DNA of 64,000 nucleotides from Oscillospiraceae bacterium (GTDB lineage Bacteria; Bacillota; Clostridia; Oscillospirales; Oscillospiraceae): contig SVMI01000004.1 in the NCBI GenBank assembly GCA_015067495.1, positions 22,222 through 86,221 on the forward strand, given 5' to 3'. The notes below the pieces were generated by a model. It worked only from the letters and a program-made list of their open reading frames with translations, made no database searches and had not been told where the DNA came from. Below, piece by piece: positions 56,213 through 64,000 of the stretch. Within the stretch, counting starts at the first letter, position 1. Every line of letters begins with the position of its first letter. A program made the position numbers and the translations under genes.

Positions 56213-57259
56213 TCAATTTTCATGCGTACGGACGATCTGCGCCGTCAGTGCCGCCAAAACCGGCGCAAACACCATGCCCATCAGACCCCAGAAGCGATAG
56301 CCTGCATAAAGAGCGAGCAGCGTCGTCAGCGGGTCAAGCCCCAGCTGCTTGCCCACCAGCCGCGGCTCCAGTACCGAGCGCAGCAGGCTGACCACTCCAT
56401 AGATGCCCAAAAGCCCGACTCCCCGCAGGGTGTCACCCTGCAAAAAGCAGACCAGTCCCCATGGAATCAGCACCGTCCCCGTGCCGAGAACCGGCAGAAT
56501 GTCCACAAGGCAGATCACCGCCGCCCACAGCAGCGGATGGGTGATCCGCAGCAGCAGAAAGCCTGCCGTCAGCACGCCGAAGGTCACAGCCACCAGCTTT
56601 CCCTGCGCCATCAGCCAGCCGCCGAAGGAGGCACGCACTGCCCGCAGCTGAGGCAGATACTGCTCCCGCCACGATTGGGGCAGCCTCGCAGCGATGGCAG
56701 CTTTGATTTTCGGCAGACGGGAGGAGATCATGAAGCTCGCCAGCACCCACGTACCCAATCCCAAAGCACTGTCCGGCAGACCCTTCAGTATCGTCGTCGC
56801 CAGTGTCAGCAGTGTTCCCGTCAGTCGATCCAGCAAAGCACTGCCGTTCGAAAACATATTGCTGACGCCATGGGAGACCACCGAACGGATGCCATCCGGC
56901 GCTTTTTCCACCATGTTCAGCATCCACCGCTCCAATGCTCCCATTCCGCTGAGCACCGCACCTTCAAGGTCAGGTAATACGCCTGCAAGAGAACCCACCT
57001 GCCGGATCAGCAGGGCGCACAGCGAAAGGGTCAGCAGCACCGCGATCAGCAGTGCCACCGTTACCCCGATGGCAGCCGCGGCGGCACGGGGCAACTTCAG
57101 CTTTTCATGCAGCAGCCCCACCAGCGGCTCCGCCGCCAGTGCCAGCAGTGCCGCCAGCAAAAACGGCAGCAGCACCGGCAGTAAAAACCGCAAAAAGACC
57201 CATACACCGATCAGCACAAGGGTCACCGCAGGCAGCTTTTGAAGGGAAAATTTTTGCAT
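56213..57259 (-). CDS. AI-2E family transporter-like protein (YtvI type)
   Basis: 348-residue membrane protein of the AI-2E exporter (PerM) family, near the sporulation protein YtvI. Helices include LVLIGVWVFLRFLLPVLLPF at the N-terminus, the extracellular loop with SGMGALERWMLNMVEKAPDG, and the C-terminal family motif VDILPVLGTGTVLIPW followed by EPRLVGKQLGLDPL. ATG at 57259, five bases after AAAGGAG; longer readings are antisense to the neighbouring gene. Divergent from the PheB-type gene. Role in sporulation is inferred by similarity. Confidence 0.88.
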   Translation of the reverse strand: MQKFSLQKLPAVTLVLIGVWVFLRFLLPVLLPFLLAALLALAAEPLVGLLHEKLKLPRAAAAAIGVTVALLIAVLLTLSLCALLIRQVGSLAGVLPDLEGAVLSGMGALERWMLNMVEKAPDGIRSVVSHGVSNMFSNGSALLDRLTGTLLTLATTILKGLPDSALGLGTWVLASFMISSRLPKIKAAIAARLPQSWREQYLPQLRAVRASFGGWLMAQGKLVAVTFGVLTAGFLLLRITHPLLWAAVICLVDILPVLGTGTVLIPWGLVCFLQGDTLRGVGLLGIYGVVSLLRSVLEPRLVGKQLGLDPLTTLLALYAGYRFWGLMGMVFAPVLAALTAQIVRTHEN

Positions 57260-57297
57260 ACGTACTCCTTTCTCGGACAAATGTCCACAACTGGGGG

Positions 57298-57325
57298 TTG
57301 CTTTTTCCAAAAAATGTGATACAAT
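57298..57325 (+). promoter_or_regulatory. Predicted promoter of the PheB-type ACT gene
   Basis: TTGCTT, 16-base spacer, TACAAT. Confidence 0.6.
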
Positions 57326-57373
57326 GTCCTCACAACAGATGATTTTCAGCATTGATTTGTGGAGGAAATAACC

Positions 57374-57814
57374 ATGCGCAAACAGCCAAAGTACTACATC
57401 ATCGAAGCTTCTGCTCTGCCGGAAGTGTTTTTGAAGGTGGCAGAAGCCAAGCGTCTGCTTACCACCGGCGAAGCAAAAACCGTCAATGACGCAACCCATA
57501 TGACCGGCATCAGCCGCAGTGCCTTTTATAAGTACCGGGATTCCATCCTGCCCTTCCAGAACATGACCACCGGACGCATCATCACCTTCCAGCTGATGAT
57601 GCACGATGAGCCCGGCGTGCTGTCCTCCCTGCTGACCATCTACGCCCAGCAGAAGGCCAACATTCTGACCATCAACTCCATCATCCCCACCAACGGTCAC
57701 GCTCTGGTCACCATTTCCGCTGAACTGACCGACCTGACGGTTTCGCTGGAGGAGCTGCTGCATCTGCAGCAGAATACCTACGGCATCATCAAGGCGGAGA
57801 TCATCGCAGGCTGA
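57374..57814 (+). CDS. PheB/UPF0735 ACT-domain protein
   Basis: 146-residue protein of the UPF0735/PheB family. Residues about 1-65 include a small helix-turn-helix-like part (VNDATHMTGISRSAFYKYRD), and 70-146 an ACT domain (LMMHDEPGVLSSLLTIYAQQ, ANILTINSIIPTNGHALVTI) suited to amino-acid binding. ATG at 57374 after GGAGG. It is followed by a terminator and an ACT-less aspartokinase, and in other Firmicutes it neighbours homoserine or phenylalanine genes. The ligand is unknown. Confidence 0.9.
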   Translation: MRKQPKYYIIEASALPEVFLKVAEAKRLLTTGEAKTVNDATHMTGISRSAFYKYRDSILPFQNMTTGRIITFQLMMHDEPGVLSSLLTIYAQQKANILTINSIIPTNGHALVTISAELTDLTVSLEELLHLQQNTYGIIKAEIIAG

Positions 57815-57826
57815 CTTTTACATCCG

Positions 57827-57855
57827 CAGACCCACTTCGGTGGGTCTGTTTTTTT
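57827..57855 (+). terminator. Intrinsic terminator after the PheB-type gene
   Basis: CAGACCCAC / GTGGGTCTG stem with loop TTCG and a T7 tail. Confidence 0.9.
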
Positions 57856-57904
57856 GTCGCACCCGCACCTCCTGACCCGCATAACATGGAATGGAGGTGA
57901 AACT

Positions 57905-58633
57905 ATGCTGATCGTGCAAAAATTTGGCGGAAGCTCGCTGGCAGATCCCCTGCGCATCCGCCTTGCTGCACAAAAGCTTATCAAAACCGCACAGGAGGGA
58001 CATCAGACCGTCGCCGTGGTCTCGGCGCAGGGCGATACCACCGACCACCTGCTCTCCGCCATTGCCGACATCACATCCGCGCCGTCCCGGCGGGAGCTGG
58101 ATGCGTATCTGAGTGCAGGTGAGCTGCTGTCCGCAGCACTGATGGCAATGACAATCGAAAAATGCGGTCACAGGGCGATCAGCCTTGCAGGCTGGCAGGC
58201 AGGGTTGCTGACCGACTCCGTCCATGGAAACGCCCGGGTGCTGGGTCTGCAGAACGACCGTATCCGCAAGGAGCTGGAGCAGGGAAACATTGTTGTCATT
58301 GCCGGCTTTCAGGGCATCGATGCAGCCGGAAATGTGACCACCCTCGGGCGGGGCGGTTCCGATACCACGGCGGTGGCGCTGGCTGCGTTTCTCGGCGCAG
58401 ACCGCTGCCTCATCTACACCGATGTTGACGGCATCTACGACCGTGACCCCCGTATTTTCCCTGATGCGGTGCGGTTTGATGCCATTGATTACACATCAAT
58501 GCTCCGCCTCGCCAAGAACGGCGCGCAGGTACTGCACGACAGGGCTGTGGAGCTGGCGCAGGAGAAAGGGGTCGAAATTCAGGTGTTATCGTCCTTCCGC
58601 CCCGGCCCCGGAACGATGGTTGGCAGTTACTAA
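57905..58633 (+). CDS. Aspartokinase catalytic domain without ACT domains
   Basis: 242-residue amino-acid kinase of the aspartokinase type, making aspartyl phosphate for Lys/Thr/Met synthesis. KFGGSSLADPLRIRLAAQKL is the phosphate loop, VSAQGDTTDHLLSA and SAGELLSAALMAM follow, and GRGGSDTTAVALAAFLGADR and YTDVDGIYDRDPR are the substrate/ATP motifs. It ends at FRPGPGTMVGSY, exactly where the ACT regulatory tandem normally begins, so feedback control by Lys or Thr inside the same chain is absent. ATG at 57905, after GGAGGTG. Possibly regulated in trans by the preceding ACT protein, or unregulated. Confidence 0.85.
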   Translation: MLIVQKFGGSSLADPLRIRLAAQKLIKTAQEGHQTVAVVSAQGDTTDHLLSAIADITSAPSRRELDAYLSAGELLSAALMAMTIEKCGHRAISLAGWQAGLLTDSVHGNARVLGLQNDRIRKELEQGNIVVIAGFQGIDAAGNVTTLGRGGSDTTAVALAAFLGADRCLIYTDVDGIYDRDPRIFPDAVRFDAIDYTSMLRLAKNGAQVLHDRAVELAQEKGVEIQVLSSFRPGPGTMVGSY

Positions 58634-58686
58634 TAAATTTATCCGCTTTCGGGCAGGATAAAACAACAAATCATGAAAATTTCTCC

Positions 58687-58715
58687 TTGACAAACGGCAG
58701 ATCCTATGCTAAAAT
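58687..58715 (+). promoter_or_regulatory. Predicted promoter of infC-rpmI-rplT
   Basis: Consensus TTGACA, 17-base spacer, TAAAAT. Confidence 0.85.
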
Positions 58716-58721
58716 GCTCGG

Positions 58722-58845
58722 GTAATGAAGAAGGCTGAACATCCGCCTCACCGTAAGCGCATCGCAAAACGGTTCATATTCCACTTCCCTCCGGGGATCT
58801 CTGTGTGAATGTGCGGATGCTTTGGCATCCGCTTTTTTGTGCAAA
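58722..58845 (+). promoter_or_regulatory. infC leader with terminator/antiterminator (L20-type autoregulation)
   Basis: A terminator GCGGATGC-TTTG-GCATCCGC (58813-58832) with TTTTTT lies before infC. An upstream CATCCGC at 58740-58746 can pair with its first arm (GCGGATG) to form an antiterminator. Attenuation by L20 binding of the infC leader is known in Firmicutes; the folding here fits it. Confidence 0.7.
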
Positions 58846-58860
58846 ATGGAGGTGCTTACC

Positions 58861-59376
58861 ATCGCAAAGTTTGATCATCAGCTGAATGAGGAGATCTGCG
58901 ACAAAGAGCTTCGTGTCATCAGTGAAGACGGTACCCAGCTGGGCATCATGTCCGCCGAGCAAGCCAATGCTCTGGCTGACGAGCAGGGTCTGGACCTGGT
59001 GAAGATCTCTCCCAACGCCGTTCCCCCGGTCTGCAGAATCATGGACTATTCCAAGTACTGCTTCGACCAGAGAAAGCGCGAGAAGGAAGCGAAAAAGAAC
59101 CAGAAGGTCGTCGAAGTCAAGGAGATCCGCATGAGCCCCAGCATCGACACCAATGACTTTAACACAAAAGTGAAGGCTGCGCAGAAATTCCTCGCAGACG
59201 GCAACCGTGTAAAGGTCAGTGTCCGTTTCCGTGGCCGTGAGATGGCACACACCAATCTGGGCGAGAAGCTGCTGATAGACTTCGCCGAGGCCTGCTCCGA
59301 AATTGCCAACATGGAGAAAAATCCCAAGCTGGAAGGTCGCTTCATGGCGATGTTCCTCACCCCCAAGAAACAGTAA
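58861..59376 (+). CDS. infC: Translation initiation factor IF-3, ATC start
   Basis: 171-residue IF-3, which prevents subunit joining and checks start codons. The N-domain (FDHQLNEEICDKELRVISED, QLGIMSAEQANALADEQGLD) and C-domain (VKEIRMSPSIDTNDFNTKVK, FLADGNRVKVSVRFRGREMA) are complete. The start is ATC at 58861, eight bases after GGAGG; the only nearby ATG (58846) is part of the ribosome site. A non-AUG start in infC is a known device: IF-3 rejects it and so limits its own synthesis. Confidence 0.93.
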   Translation: MAKFDHQLNEEICDKELRVISEDGTQLGIMSAEQANALADEQGLDLVKISPNAVPPVCRIMDYSKYCFDQRKREKEAKKNQKVVEVKEIRMSPSIDTNDFNTKVKAAQKFLADGNRVKVSVRFRGREMAHTNLGEKLLIDFAEACSEIANMEKNPKLEGRFMAMFLTPKKQ

Positions 59377-59425
59377 ACAAGCTGCAAGGCTAAAATAACC
59401 AAAGATACGGAAGGAGAATTTACCT

Positions 59426-59623
59426 ATGCCCAAGCTGAAGACCCATAGTGGTGCTAAGAAGAGATTCAACCTGACCAAGACCGGTAAGGTTAAGAGAGCT
59501 CGCGCTTATAAGAGCCACATCCTGACCAAGAAGACCACCAAGCGTACCCGCCATCTGCGCGCCACCGCTTATGCTGACCAGACCAACGTCAGCGCCATCA
59601 AGGAAATGATTCCTTACAAGTAA
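59426..59623 (+). CDS. rpmI: 50S ribosomal protein L35
   Basis: 65-residue basic protein with the family start [20 protein letters not shown] and [11 protein letters not shown] near the middle. ATG at 59426 after AAGGAG, second gene of infC-rpmI-rplT. Confidence 0.97.
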   Translation: MPKLKTHSGAKKRFNLTKTGKVKRARAYKSHILTKKTTKRTRHLRATAYADQTNVSAIKEMIPYK

Positions 59624-59645
59624 GCCAGAAGGAGGATAACAGAAA

Positions 59646-59999
59646 ATGGCAAGAGTTAAAGGCGCGATGATGACGCGCAAGAGAAGAAATGCTACCCTGA
59701 AGCTGGCCAAGGGCTACTGGGGCTCCAAGTCCAAGCACTTTAAGATGGCTAAGCAGCAGGTGATGAAGTCCGGTAACTATGCTTTCGCTGGCCGTAAGCA
59801 GAAGAAGCGTGACTACCGTCGTCTGTGGATCACCCGTATCAGCGCTGCTGTCGCTCCCTACGGTCTGAACTACTCCAAGTTCATGAACGGTCTGAAGAAG
59901 TCCGGCATCGAGCTGAACCGCAAGAGCCTGTCCGAGATGGCTATCAACGATGCAGCTGCATTTGCAGCGATCGTCGAGAAGGCAAAGGCTGCTCTGTAA
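59646..59999 (+). CDS. rplT: 50S ribosomal protein L20
   Basis: 117-residue L20, an early 23S assembly protein and repressor of its own operon. [40 protein letters not shown] and [20 protein letters not shown] are classic. ATG at 59646 follows AAGGAGG. Confidence 0.97.
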   Translation: MARVKGAMMTRKRRNATLKLAKGYWGSKSKHFKMAKQQVMKSGNYAFAGRKQKKRDYRRLWITRISAAVAPYGLNYSKFMNGLKKSGIELNRKSLSEMAINDAAAFAAIVEKAKAAL

Positions 60000-60012
60000 G
60001 AAACGCAATTTT

Positions 60013-60039
60013 GACCCTGCCACCCGGCAGGGTCTTTTT
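60013..60039 (+). terminator. Intrinsic terminator of infC-rpmI-rplT
   Basis: GACCCTGCC / GGCAGGGTC stem with loop ACCC and T5. Confidence 0.9.
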
Positions 60040-60056
60040 GCAAGGAGGTATTCCCC

Positions 60057-60914
60057 ATGGAACTGTCCCACACCGCCACCCGCGAAGGCAGACTTTCGTC
60101 CTTTCTGCGGGGCGAGCTGCAGATGTCCGCGGGACTGATGAACAAGTTAAAATGGGGCGATGCCATCCGGGTCAACGGTCAGCCCCGGCACACCAATTTC
60201 CCCGTCGTCCCCGGGGATGTGATCACTGTGCAGCTGCCTGAGCAAGAGGCTGACTATCCGGCAGAAACGGGCGAACTGAACATCCTCTATGAGGATGTGT
60301 GGCTGCTGGCTGTGGACAAGCCCGCGGGCATGCTCATCCACCCTTCCCGCAGCCGCAACACCGGCACCCTCGCCAATTTTGTGCTGGGTCACTATCAACA
60401 AAAGGGCGAGCAGGCACTCTTCCACCCCATCACCCGGCTAGATCGGGACACCTTTGGCGTGGTGCTGATCGCCAAAAACGCCCACGTCAGCCAGCTGCTC
60501 CAGTCCGGCGGGATGACCAAACGCTACCACGCCATCACCTGCGGCAGTCCGTCCGACGACGCAGGCATCATCGACGCCCCCATCGCTCGCAGACCTCTGC
60601 CCAGTTTGCTCCGTGAGATCCGCGATGACGGCAAACCGTCCGTCACAAAATACCGGGTGCTGGAACGAAACTCGGTGTTATGTAAACTTGAATTAGAGCC
60701 GGTCACCGGCAGAACCCATCAGCTGCGCCTGCATTGCGCCCACATGGGCTTCCCCATTTTGGGCGATCCCCAATACCGCAGCGAAGCTTCGGCGGCGATC
60801 TCTGAAAAAATGGGCATTTCGACACAGATCCTTTGCGCCGCGGAGCTGACCTTCACCCACCCCATGACGGGGGAAGCGCTCACCATCCGCTCCAATTTGA
60901 TACCCCATTTTTGA
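60057..60914 (+). CDS. RluA/RluD family pseudouridine synthase
   Basis: 285-residue rRNA pseudouridine synthase. An S4-like N-terminal part (about 10-60, LSSFLRGELQMSAGLMNKLK) precedes the catalytic core with VDKPAGMLIHPS, the catalytic Asp in HPITRLDRDTFGVVLIAKN, and the C-terminal VTGRTHQLRLHCAHMG. ATG at 60057 after AAGGAGG. The modified position is not predictable. It follows the rplT terminator, which may leave some read-through. Confidence 0.92.
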   Translation: MELSHTATREGRLSSFLRGELQMSAGLMNKLKWGDAIRVNGQPRHTNFPVVPGDVITVQLPEQEADYPAETGELNILYEDVWLLAVDKPAGMLIHPSRSRNTGTLANFVLGHYQQKGEQALFHPITRLDRDTFGVVLIAKNAHVSQLLQSGGMTKRYHAITCGSPSDDAGIIDAPIARRPLPSLLREIRDDGKPSVTKYRVLERNSVLCKLELEPVTGRTHQLRLHCAHMGFPILGDPQYRSEASAAISEKMGISTQILCAAELTFTHPMTGEALTIRSNLIPHF

Positions 60915-60975
60915 AATCCCGTTGCTTTTGCGCGGGATTTCGTTTATAATGAACAAAAACAAAGGAGGTGAAGCC

Positions 60976-63024
60976 ATGGCACGTCTTTCCGACCCGATCA
61001 CGATCCTCAAGGGCATCGGGCCTACCAAGGCAAAGCAATTCGCCGAACTGAATATTTTCACGCTGGGCGATCTCATTTGCCACTTCCCCCGGACATACGA
61101 GGATCGAACCCGATTGCTCCCCATCGACAAGATGGAGGTGGATGTCCCCGCCTGCTTTCGCGCCATGGTGATGAACACCCCCCGCACCGCCCACATCCGC
61201 AAGGGTCTTGACCTGACCCGCGTGCAGGTTGCGGATCACTCCGCCCGTCTGACGCTGACCTTTTTCAACAACAAATACGCCGCCGAGCAGCTGCAGTACG
61301 GGAAGGAATACATCTTCTACGGCACCCTCACCGGCGATTTCGTCGGCTACAGCATGACCAATCCCATCTTTGAGTCGCCGGATTCCCTGCCGGTTGCCAC
61401 CCGGCGGGTGCTGCCCATCTATCCCCTGACGGCGGGTCTGAACAACAACACCATGCTCAAGGCTGTCCGTCAGGCATTGGAGCTGTGCGATCCTCCGGCG
61501 GAAATTTTGCCGGAAGCCGTCCGCCGGGAATACGACATTTTAAGTGCTGATCGCGCCTACTATGCCATCCACGAGCCTGCCAACATGGCAGAGGCGGAGC
61601 TGGCGAAGAAGCGGCTGGTTTTCGAGGAATTTTTCGTCTTTTCCGCAGGACTCGCCCTGATGCGCGCCGCCCGGGCGGAAAAGAAAACGGCTGCCTACCG
61701 CGACACCGAAATGCAGCCCTTTTACGATGCGCTCCCCTTCCGTCTCACCGGCGCACAGCAACGCGCCATCGGAGATATGATCGCCGATGTTTCCTCCGGC
61801 AAGCCCATGAACCGTCTTGTGCAGGGCGACGTGGGCAGCGGCAAGACCATGGTCGCCGCTGCGGCAGCCTATCTTGCTGCCCGAAACGGACACCAATCCG
61901 CCCTGATGGCACCTACGGAAATTCTCGCGGAGCAGCATTATCAATCACTGTCAAAGCTATTCGCGCCCCTCGGCATCCGCACGGCACTGCTGACCGGCTC
62001 TATGACACCGAAGCAAAAGCGGGAGATCCGTGAGAAAATAACCAATCACGAGATCGACCTTGCCGTCGGCACCCATGCCCTGCTGTCGGATGCGACCCAG
62101 TTTGCCGATCTGGGGCTGGTCATTGCGGACGAGCAGCACCGCTTTGGCGTTGCCCAACGCTCTAAATTATCCGCCAAGGGTGACGATCCTCACCTGCTGG
62201 TGATGTCCGCCACCCCCATCCCCCGGACGCTGGCACTGCTGATGTACGGCGATCTGGAGGTTTCCATCATCAACGAGCTGCCTCCGGGGCGCAAAGCGGT
62301 GGACACCTTCCTTGTGGGCGAGTCCTACCGCCCCCGCATCAACGCCTTTATCCGCAAGCAGGTGCAGGAGGGGCATCAATGCTTTGTGGTCTGCCCCGCC
62401 ATCGAGGAAAACGAGGATCTGGGCATCAAGGCGGCATCTGTCTGGGCGGAAACCCTGCAAAAAACCGTCTTCCCTGACCTTCGGATCATGCTCATCCACG
62501 GGCAGATGAAGGGCGCGGAAAAAGAAGCCGCCATGGCAGCCTTTGCCCGGGGCGAAGCGGACGTGCTGGTTGCAACCACGGTCATCGAGGTAGGAGTGGA
62601 CGTCCCCAACGCGACGCTGATGGTCATCGAGGATGCAGACCGCTTCGGTCTTTCTCAGCTGCATCAGCTCCGGGGACGGGTAGGGCGCGGCGGTCATCAG
62701 AGCTACTGCATCCTGACCACCCACAACCACAACCCCGACACCGTCGCCCGGCTCAAGGCACTGTGCAAGACCACGGACGGCTTCCGCATTGCGGAGGAGG
62801 ATCTGAAAATGCGTGGTCCCGGCGACTTTTTCGGCGCACGGCAATCGGGCTTGCCCGCCTTCCGTGTGGCAAATCTGAGCATGGATCTGCAGCTTCTGAA
62901 GGATGCCCAAGCCGCATCTGCCGCGTGGATCAACACCGAAGGCACCTCCGACACGCCCGAAGCCATCGCCCTGCGCCAGCGCATCGGAACACTTTTCCAG
63001 CGTGCCGAAGGCACGATGAACTGA
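60976..63024 (+). CDS. recG: ATP-dependent DNA helicase RecG
   Basis: 682-residue branch-migration helicase for stalled forks and Holliday junctions. An N-terminal wedge (DPITILKGIGPTKAKQFAEL, LGDLICHFPRTYEDRT) precedes helicase motifs: GDVGSGKTMVAAAAAY (I), IADEQHRFGVAQR (II, DEQH), MSATPIPRTLALLMYGDLEV (III), EVGVDVPNATLMVIEDADRF (V), LRGRVGRGGHQSYC (VI). ATG at 60976, after AAAGGAGG; a longer reading with ATG at 60922 has no ribosome site. Ends at a terminator. Confidence 0.95.
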   Translation: MARLSDPITILKGIGPTKAKQFAELNIFTLGDLICHFPRTYEDRTRLLPIDKMEVDVPACFRAMVMNTPRTAHIRKGLDLTRVQVADHSARLTLTFFNNKYAAEQLQYGKEYIFYGTLTGDFVGYSMTNPIFESPDSLPVATRRVLPIYPLTAGLNNNTMLKAVRQALELCDPPAEILPEAVRREYDILSADRAYYAIHEPANMAEAELAKKRLVFEEFFVFSAGLALMRAARAEKKTAAYRDTEMQPFYDALPFRLTGAQQRAIGDMIADVSSGKPMNRLVQGDVGSGKTMVAAAAAYLAARNGHQSALMAPTEILAEQHYQSLSKLFAPLGIRTALLTGSMTPKQKREIREKITNHEIDLAVGTHALLSDATQFADLGLVIADEQHRFGVAQRSKLSAKGDDPHLLVMSATPIPRTLALLMYGDLEVSIINELPPGRKAVDTFLVGESYRPRINAFIRKQVQEGHQCFVVCPAIEENEDLGIKAASVWAETLQKTVFPDLRIMLIHGQMKGAEKEAAMAAFARGEADVLVATTVIEVGVDVPNATLMVIEDADRFGLSQLHQLRGRVGRGGHQSYCILTTHNHNPDTVARLKALCKTTDGFRIAEEDLKMRGPGDFFGARQSGLPAFRVANLSMDLQLLKDAQAASAAWINTEGTSDTPEAIALRQRIGTLFQRAEGTMN

Positions 63025-63034
63025 AGAAATGTTC

Positions 63035-63064
63035 AAGAGCCACACCCCGAGGGGTGTGGCTCTT
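63035..63064. terminator. Bidirectional terminator after recG
   Basis: AAGAGCCACACCCC / GGGGTGTGGCTCTT stem between the converging recG and the secreted protein. Confidence 0.8.
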
Positions 63065-63099
63065 ATGTTTAGAAAGGAAATTTAAGAATTGGTTAACGC

Positions 63100-64000
63100 T
63101 TAGTTTGCAGTGTAAACTTCGATGGTCTCAATGCGAACCTGCTTCAGCAGCTCAGCAGACTGGAACACGTTGGTTGCACTTGCGAAGGTAATGGTAACCT
63201 TGTCGCCATTACGGGAGATGGTTGCGCCGGCAACTTCCATGCCGTCAAAGCCGGTCAGATACTTGCCGTCGGTGAAATCGTCCAGAGTGAAGACGATGGC
63301 GACCATGCCGGTGTACTCGATCTTGATGGTGGAGGACTGGTATGCTCTTGCAGCATAAGTGCCCTTCTGATCGTAGTTGTCAGTCTGGCTGGAAGCCTTG
63401 TCGTTGGTGTAGGTAATGTTGTTAGCCTTGTAGACGGTCTGGGTGGTGGTACGGCTGACCAGATTGGTGGTGCCCATCATATCAAGGCTTGCAGCCAGCT
63501 TGCCGGTGATGGTGCCGGTTTCACCGGAATTGCCGGTGTTACCGGTGTTACCGGTGTTGCCGGAGTTGCCGGAGTTGCCGCCCTCAGGAGCGGTGATGGT
63601 GCCGTTTGCGCCGGTAGCGTTGTCCAGCTTGAAGGTGTAGATGGAAGCATCGCTGTCATCGTACTTGCTGTAGACGGTCAGATAGCCGCTGTAGACTTCC
63701 AGATACTGTGCCTTGCCCTGATAGTTGGCAACAGCGCACTTGATGAAGTAGCCGCCGTTGGTAGCTTCCAGAACGAACTTGGTGTTGTCGCTCTGTGCAT
63801 CAGCAAACTTCACATCGGTAGCATCGCAGAACAGATACTTGCTGCCTGCCTTGAAGGAGACAGTGCCGTCGCTGTTGGTGATCTTTTCCAGAGCGATGGC
63901 GTCAGCCTTGTTCTCGGACAGGGTCAGCTCGATCTTGGTCTTGCCGCTGGAGCTGGTGTAAGCGTACTGTGCGCCGGTAATGTACTTGTTCTCCTTGGGG
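63100..64000 (-). CDS. C-terminal part of a secreted protein with Gly/Asn/Thr linker (truncated by window edge)
   Basis: At least 300 residues are visible; the start lies beyond the right edge. No signal peptide or catalytic motif can be seen. The visible part has two beta-rich modules: one with KYLFCDATDVKFADAQSDNT and VLEATNGGYFIKCAVANYQG, and a C-terminal module from KLAASLDMMG to VRIETIEVYTAN resembling a lectin-like or carbohydrate-binding sandwich. A low-complexity linker GNSGNTGNTGNTGNSG joins them, encoded by nine-base tandem repeats at 63528-63582. Probably a surface or secreted enzyme's accessory part; function unknown. Confidence 0.65.
   Translation of the reverse strand, partial: PKENKYITGAQYAYTSSSGKTKIELTLSENKADAIALEKITNSDGTVSFKAGSKYLFCDATDVKFADAQSDNTKFVLEATNGGYFIKCAVANYQGKAQYLEVYSGYLTVYSKYDDSDASIYTFKLDNATGANGTITAPEGGNSGNSGNTGNTGNTGNSGETGTITGKLAASLDMMGTTNLVSRTTTQTVYKANNITYTNDKASSQTDNYDQKGTYAARAYQSSTIKIEYTGMVAIVFTLDDFTDGKYLTGFDGMEVAGATISRNGDKVTITFASATNVFQSAELLKQVRIETIEVYTAN
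63528..63582. repeat. Nine-base tandem repeat encoding the Gly/Asn/Thr linker
   Basis: About six copies of a GTTGCCGGA/GTTACCGGT unit, in frame, giving the N-T/S-G repeats of the linker. Number of units is likely to vary. Confidence 0.75.

Noticed and set aside
57262..57763. N-terminal extension of about 168 residues on the YtvI-like protein.
   Set aside because: The extension is antisense to the PheB-type gene, and a good ribosome site sits at the internal ATG (57259).

Overview
The window looks like a chromosomal segment of an anaerobic, endospore-forming Clostridia member, most likely an Oscillospirales/Ruminococcaceae-type gut anaerobe. The evidence is a high-GC coding bias in an otherwise Firmicutes gene set, sigma-G (spoIIIG) with a ylmC-type sporulation gene, a YtvI-like AI-2E family protein, a YabM-like flippase next to hup-rqcP, an rnfC fragment, a four-domain flavodiiron protein, FeoAB iron uptake, a corrinoid-activation enzyme and many strong SD sequences. 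Genus cannot be fixed from the sequence alone. No phage, transposase or CRISPR array was seen.

Left part (1-17.6 kb), mostly minus strand: start of rnfC, an M3 peptidase lipoprotein, a MarR regulator with its operator, an SLH/cadherin-like secreted protein, tsf-rpsB with a structured leader, ylmC, sigG with a SigF-like promoter, then a 2,770-residue cell-wall adhesin (VWA, about five isopeptide pilin-type domains, eight DUF11 repeats, PPATG anchor). Behind the adhesin lie a small Cys-rich protein and a regulator with a putative DNA-binding domain at each end and three iterated sites at its own promoter.

Middle (17.6-45.7 kb): a roughly 600-bp gene-free region with a DnaA-box-like cluster, rpsT, a Zn/Cd P-type ATPase, glucokinase-flavodiiron protein, the fakA-like/Asp23 pair, gpmI, two transporters, a PRPP-dependent transferase, tRNA-Gly(CCC), the feoA-feoB-Cys-rich-peptide operon with three palindromic boxes and a divergent DtxR-type regulator, a variant purine riboswitch in front of a membrane protein and a nucleotidase-guanylate kinase fusion, a RamA-like activator with DUF3786, a divergent XRE/zinc-ribbon membrane protein pair, a DEAD helicase-DprA-like pair, YihY, DUF5685-J-protein, and a cobalamin riboswitch controlling a DUF4430 lipoprotein plus an ECF S-component.

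Right part (45.7-64 kb): a minus-strand housekeeping block (hup-rqcP, flippase, a degenerate amidohydrolase, hemZ, MBL hydrolase, dtd, relA/spoT, recJ, ytvI), then plus-strand genes: a PheB-type ACT protein, an aspartokinase without ACT domains, infC-rpmI-rplT behind an attenuator with an ATC-initiated infC, an RluA-type pseudouridine synthase and recG. A truncated secreted protein closes the window.

The most notable points are the ON-type variant purine riboswitch operon, the cobalamin-regulated DUF4430/ECF-S module, the dual-domain regulator with iterated operators beside the giant adhesin, and an amidohydrolase that has lost most of its metal ligands. Promoters and hairpins were read by eye; no database search was possible.
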